A DNA stretch of 64,000 nt from Chryseobacterium oranimense (GTDB lineage Bacteria; Bacteroidota; Bacteroidia; Flavobacteriales; Weeksellaceae): assembly GCF_025244725.1 (NCBI RefSeq), contig NZ_CP104203.1, positions 1,922,001 to 1,986,000 on the forward strand. Direction: 5' to 3'. Positions 61,860 through 64,000 of the stretch are shown here, piece by piece. The notes under the pieces are model-generated. The model was not told the DNA's origin, did not search any database, and saw only the letters and a program-made list of their open reading frames with translations. Numbering within the stretch: position 1 is the first letter of the stretch; each line of letters opens with the position of its first letter. Position numbers and translations under genes: made by a program.

Positions 61860-62156
61860 TTATTTTCTTTTTAAAATAGCGTAAACTTCTATTGCAAAGC
61901 CTATCACTACAAACAGTGGCGCAATTCTGATCCTGCGGACGGAAAAAATACCGTCATTCCATGCATTAGGATCAAACTTACCATCTACTGTGTTAGCGTC
62001 CGGTCCCATCATAAGTAGAAAGCCTACTACGATAAAGGCCAGCCCTATCAGCATCCACTTGAAGTTCTGCTGCCCGAAATAAAAGGCATTTTCCTGTGGT
62101 ACTTCGGTTTCCTTGCCAAACTCTGAAGCGGCCAGTTTATTTGTTTTTTTGCTCAT
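61860..62156 (-). CDS. DUF3098 domain-containing membrane protein
   Basis: A 98-residue protein with two membrane segments (WMLIGLAFIVVGFLLMMG and APLFVVIGFAIEVYAIL). It keeps the DUF3098 ending with FDPNAWNDGIFSVRRIRIAP. It begins 2 bases after the ftsX stop, so is coupled to it. The function is unknown; the constant neighbourhood with ftsX and uppP is common in Bacteroidetes and hints at a cell-envelope role. Confidence 0.92.
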   Translation of the reverse strand: MSKKTNKLAASEFGKETEVPQENAFYFGQQNFKWMLIGLAFIVVGFLLMMGPDANTVDGKFDPNAWNDGIFSVRRIRIAPLFVVIGFAIEVYAILKRK

Positions 62157-62158
62157 TA

Positions 62159-63058
62159 TTAAGAGTAATATAAATCGTCAACGTTTGATTTTAAGAATCT
62201 CCATGTAGCGAAAATGGTACTTAAAACAGATATAAAAATTCCTACTCCAAGCACTAAGATAACCAGCCAGAAATATTGGTTGGTATCCTGTACGAAAGCA
62301 GAACCAATCTGGCTTGTAAAGTAATACCATACGCCCCCAAGTGCCAGAAGCCCGATTAAGGATCCTATAGCCCCCAGAATAATTGCCTCAATGATAAACG
62401 GCTTAAGGATAAACCTTCTTTTCGCCCCTACCAGCTGCATGGTTTTAATAATAAATCTCTTGGAGAATATTTTCAGACGGATTGAATTGTTAATTAAAAC
62501 AACCGCCAGGATCAGGAATAAAACAGAAAAACCTAAAATCCATTTCAGGATTCTGCTCAGGTTATTGTAAACATCCACCATCAGAGTACTGTCATTTTTA
62601 ACATCTACAATTCCGGGAACGGCTTTAATGACTTTAATCGCTTCATCAATTTTAGTCGGATCAACATATTCAGGCTTTAATGCCACCTCGATAGATGAAG
62701 GGAAAATATTTTCCTCAAAAAGCGCATCACTGTCTATACCCATTGTTTTTTTGGCTTCTTTAGCCGCCATGTCTCTTGAAATATAGGTCGCTTTTTTTAC
62801 AGGAGCTAATGTCTGTACCTTTTTAAAAGTTTCTTCCTCTAGTTTTGCAATTTTTACAGAATCTTTTACATCAAAATTTTCATCGAAATAAGCATTTACC
62901 ACCAACTGTTCTTTTATGTAGTCAGAATACTTCTGGGCATTGATTAAGATAAGCCCCATTAATCCTAACAAAAATAACACTAATGCGATACTTATTACTA
63001 CTGTAATATTGCTTGACCGAAGCCTTTTCTTATTAAACTCATCAACAGATTTAGCCAT
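62159..63058 (-). CDS. ftsX: cell division ABC transporter permease FtsX
   Basis: A 299-residue permease with one N-terminal helix (about 20-42), a periplasmic domain (to about 165) and three C-terminal helices. The permease core TMQLVGAKRRFILKPFIIEAIILG is typical. With FtsE it activates peptidoglycan hydrolases at the division site. FtsE is not beside it here. It is read away from rsmA, the two sharing a 91-base intergenic region. Confidence 0.93.
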   Translation of the reverse strand: MAKSVDEFNKKRLRSSNITVVISIALVLFLLGLMGLILINAQKYSDYIKEQLVVNAYFDENFDVKDSVKIAKLEEETFKKVQTLAPVKKATYISRDMAAKEAKKTMGIDSDALFEENIFPSSIEVALKPEYVDPTKIDEAIKVIKAVPGIVDVKNDSTLMVDVYNNLSRILKWILGFSVLFLILAVVLINNSIRLKIFSKRFIIKTMQLVGAKRRFILKPFIIEAIILGAIGSLIGLLALGGVWYYFTSQIGSAFVQDTNQYFWLVILVLGVGIFISVLSTIFATWRFLKSNVDDLYYS

Positions 63059-63149
63059 TAATATTAAAATTTTTGGCTAAAATAGAAAAAATCTTCCGAA
63101 ATTTGGGACGAAATAAAGAAAATCATTGTTAATAAAATCATAAAAAACT

Positions 63150-63920
63150 TTGAGTGTAAAAGCAAAAAAACATCTTGGACAGCACTTTCTGACAGATGAA
63201 AATATCGCGAGAAAAATCGTGGAAGGTCTTAGTTTTGAAGACTATAAAAACGTCATGGAAGTAGGTCCCGGAATGGGCGTTCTTACCAAATACCTGCTGG
63301 AAAAAGATCAGTCGGTCTACCTGGCAGAGATTGATACCGAATCTATAGAATACCTGAAAAACAATTATCTGAAAATTACGGAAAATACTTTTGTGGGGGA
63401 TTTCCTGAAGCAGGACTTCCATTTTATCAATGGAGAACAGATTGCGATCATCGGTAATTTCCCTTACAACATTTCTTCCCAGATTCTTTTCAAGATCGTT
63501 GATTATTACCAGCAGATTCCTGAAATGGTAGGAATGTTCCAGAAAGAAGTGGCTGAGAGAACGGCAGCTGTACCCAGAACTAAAGATTACGGGATTCTTT
63601 CTGTCCTGATCCAGGCATATTACGATGTATCTTACCTGTTCACGGTTCACGAAAATGTATTTAATCCACCTCCTAAAGTAAAATCGGGCGTGATCAGGCT
63701 GACAAGAAATCCAAAAGAAGGCCTGGCCGGAAATGAAGTTCTCTTTAAGCAGATCGTAAAAGCAGGGTTTAACCAGAGAAGGAAAAAGCTTTCCAATTCA
63801 CTGAAAATTCTTAATATTCCTGAAGCTTTAAAAACTCATGAATTTTTAGATAAAAGAGCGGAAGAGCTCAGTGTTCTGGATTTTATCGGTTTTGCCAATC
63901 TCTGGAAACAGAATCAATAA
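63150..63920 (+). CDS. rsmA: 16S rRNA (adenine1518/1519-N6)-dimethyltransferase RsmA (KsgA)
   Basis: A 256-residue SAM-dependent enzyme. The SAM motif is EVGPGMGVLTKYLL, and the catalytic motif is NFPYNISSQI (normally NLPYNIS). The C-terminal domain (KAGFNQRRKKLSNSL) is complete. It dimethylates A1518 and A1519 of 16S rRNA. The start is a TTG at 63150, giving the family-typical MSVKAKKHLGQHFL; no ATG or GTG is available in frame near it. Confidence 0.95.
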   Translation: MSVKAKKHLGQHFLTDENIARKIVEGLSFEDYKNVMEVGPGMGVLTKYLLEKDQSVYLAEIDTESIEYLKNNYLKITENTFVGDFLKQDFHFINGEQIAIIGNFPYNISSQILFKIVDYYQQIPEMVGMFQKEVAERTAAVPRTKDYGILSVLIQAYYDVSYLFTVHENVFNPPPKVKSGVIRLTRNPKEGLAGNEVLFKQIVKAGFNQRRKKLSNSLKILNIPEALKTHEFLDKRAEELSVLDFIGFANLWKQNQ

Positions 63921-63939
63921 AGATCAGTTCAAAAAAATA

Positions 63940-63976
63940 AAAAAGCCTTTCAAGTTTTCTTGAAAGGCTTTTTCTG
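63940..63976 (+). terminator. intrinsic terminator of rsmA
   Basis: A 15-bp stem AAAAAGCCTTTCAAG (63940-63954) / CTTGAAAGGCTTTTT (63959-63973) with loop TTTT. Confidence 0.9.
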
Positions 63977-64000
63977 TATGCTTTATCTTTTATTCACGAT

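Overview
The window looks like a chromosomal segment of a Flavobacteriia member of the Chryseobacterium/Elizabethkingia type (Weeksellaceae). Supporting signs are three secreted enzymes with C-terminal type IX secretion (T9SS) sorting domains, gldF/gldG, a GLPGLI-family protein, DUF3098 and DUF3667 proteins, a glycosylasparaginase, and many Bacteroidetes-type -7 promoter boxes (TAnnTTTG) just upstream of genes. No phage, insertion sequence, tRNA, rRNA or CRISPR array was recognised. The genus is inferred from gene content and repeat style, not from a search.

Layout. 1-3.4 kb: a truncated SDR oxidoreductase, an AraC regulator, a Crp/Fnr regulator and a second SDR; the last two share an identical-arm palindromic operator. 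3.5-8.9 kb: gldFG, hemJ, kbl and a JmjC/cupin-like protein. 9-15.2 kb: secreted M1 peptidase, PBP4-type dacB, priA. 15.5-22.1 kb: AEC transporter, beta-mannosidase, a decayed GxxExxY gene, cutC, a lipoprotein and glycosylasparaginase. 22.2-26.4 kb: a sulfur module (two YeeE/YedE half transporters, an ETHE1-like MBL-rhodanese fusion, a TauE/SafE exporter and a Crp/Fnr regulator), with a perfect 24-bp repeat placed at matching distance before its two transcription units. 26.4-34.5 kb: GH20 hexosaminidase, DUF4197 protein, the two CoA-transferase subunits separated by an opposite-strand ABC exporter, DUF3667 protein. 34.6-45 kb: secreted metallophosphoesterase, rplS, alpha/beta hydrolase, EamA transporter, secreted M36 metallopeptidase, rpsA. 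45.2-50.3 kb: MdaB-like reductase, aldo/keto reductase, AraC regulator, DEAD-box helicase, PhzF protein. 50.3-51.4 kb: a GLPGLI protein preceded by a double-glycine bacteriocin-like peptide gene interrupted by an in-frame stop. 51.6-58.8 kb: SMP-30 lipoprotein, ccoG, AraC and MerR regulators, a four-repeat helix-hairpin-helix protein, a beta-propeller lipoprotein. 59-64 kb: rluF, truB, a lipoprotein, uppP, DUF3098, ftsX, and divergent rsmA.

How the parts fit. The MBL-rhodanese, YeeE and TauE genes can together import, oxidise and export reduced sulfur under the adjacent Crp/Fnr protein. Beta-mannosidase, hexosaminidase and glycosylasparaginase match three steps of N-glycan breakdown. The ftsX-uppP-truB stretch is a housekeeping run for division, wall lipid recycling and RNA modification.

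Intergenic DNA carries several families of short repeats (a CTCTCGCAGATT family, a CTTCGACTGCGCTCAGGATGAC family, a GGCTAAAGCC hairpin pair, a 36-bp inverted repeat and a duplicated 138-bp element), described below. The most interesting points are the sulfur promoter architecture, the peptide/GLPGLI pair with its premature stop, and the self-contained exporter cassette between scoA and scoB.
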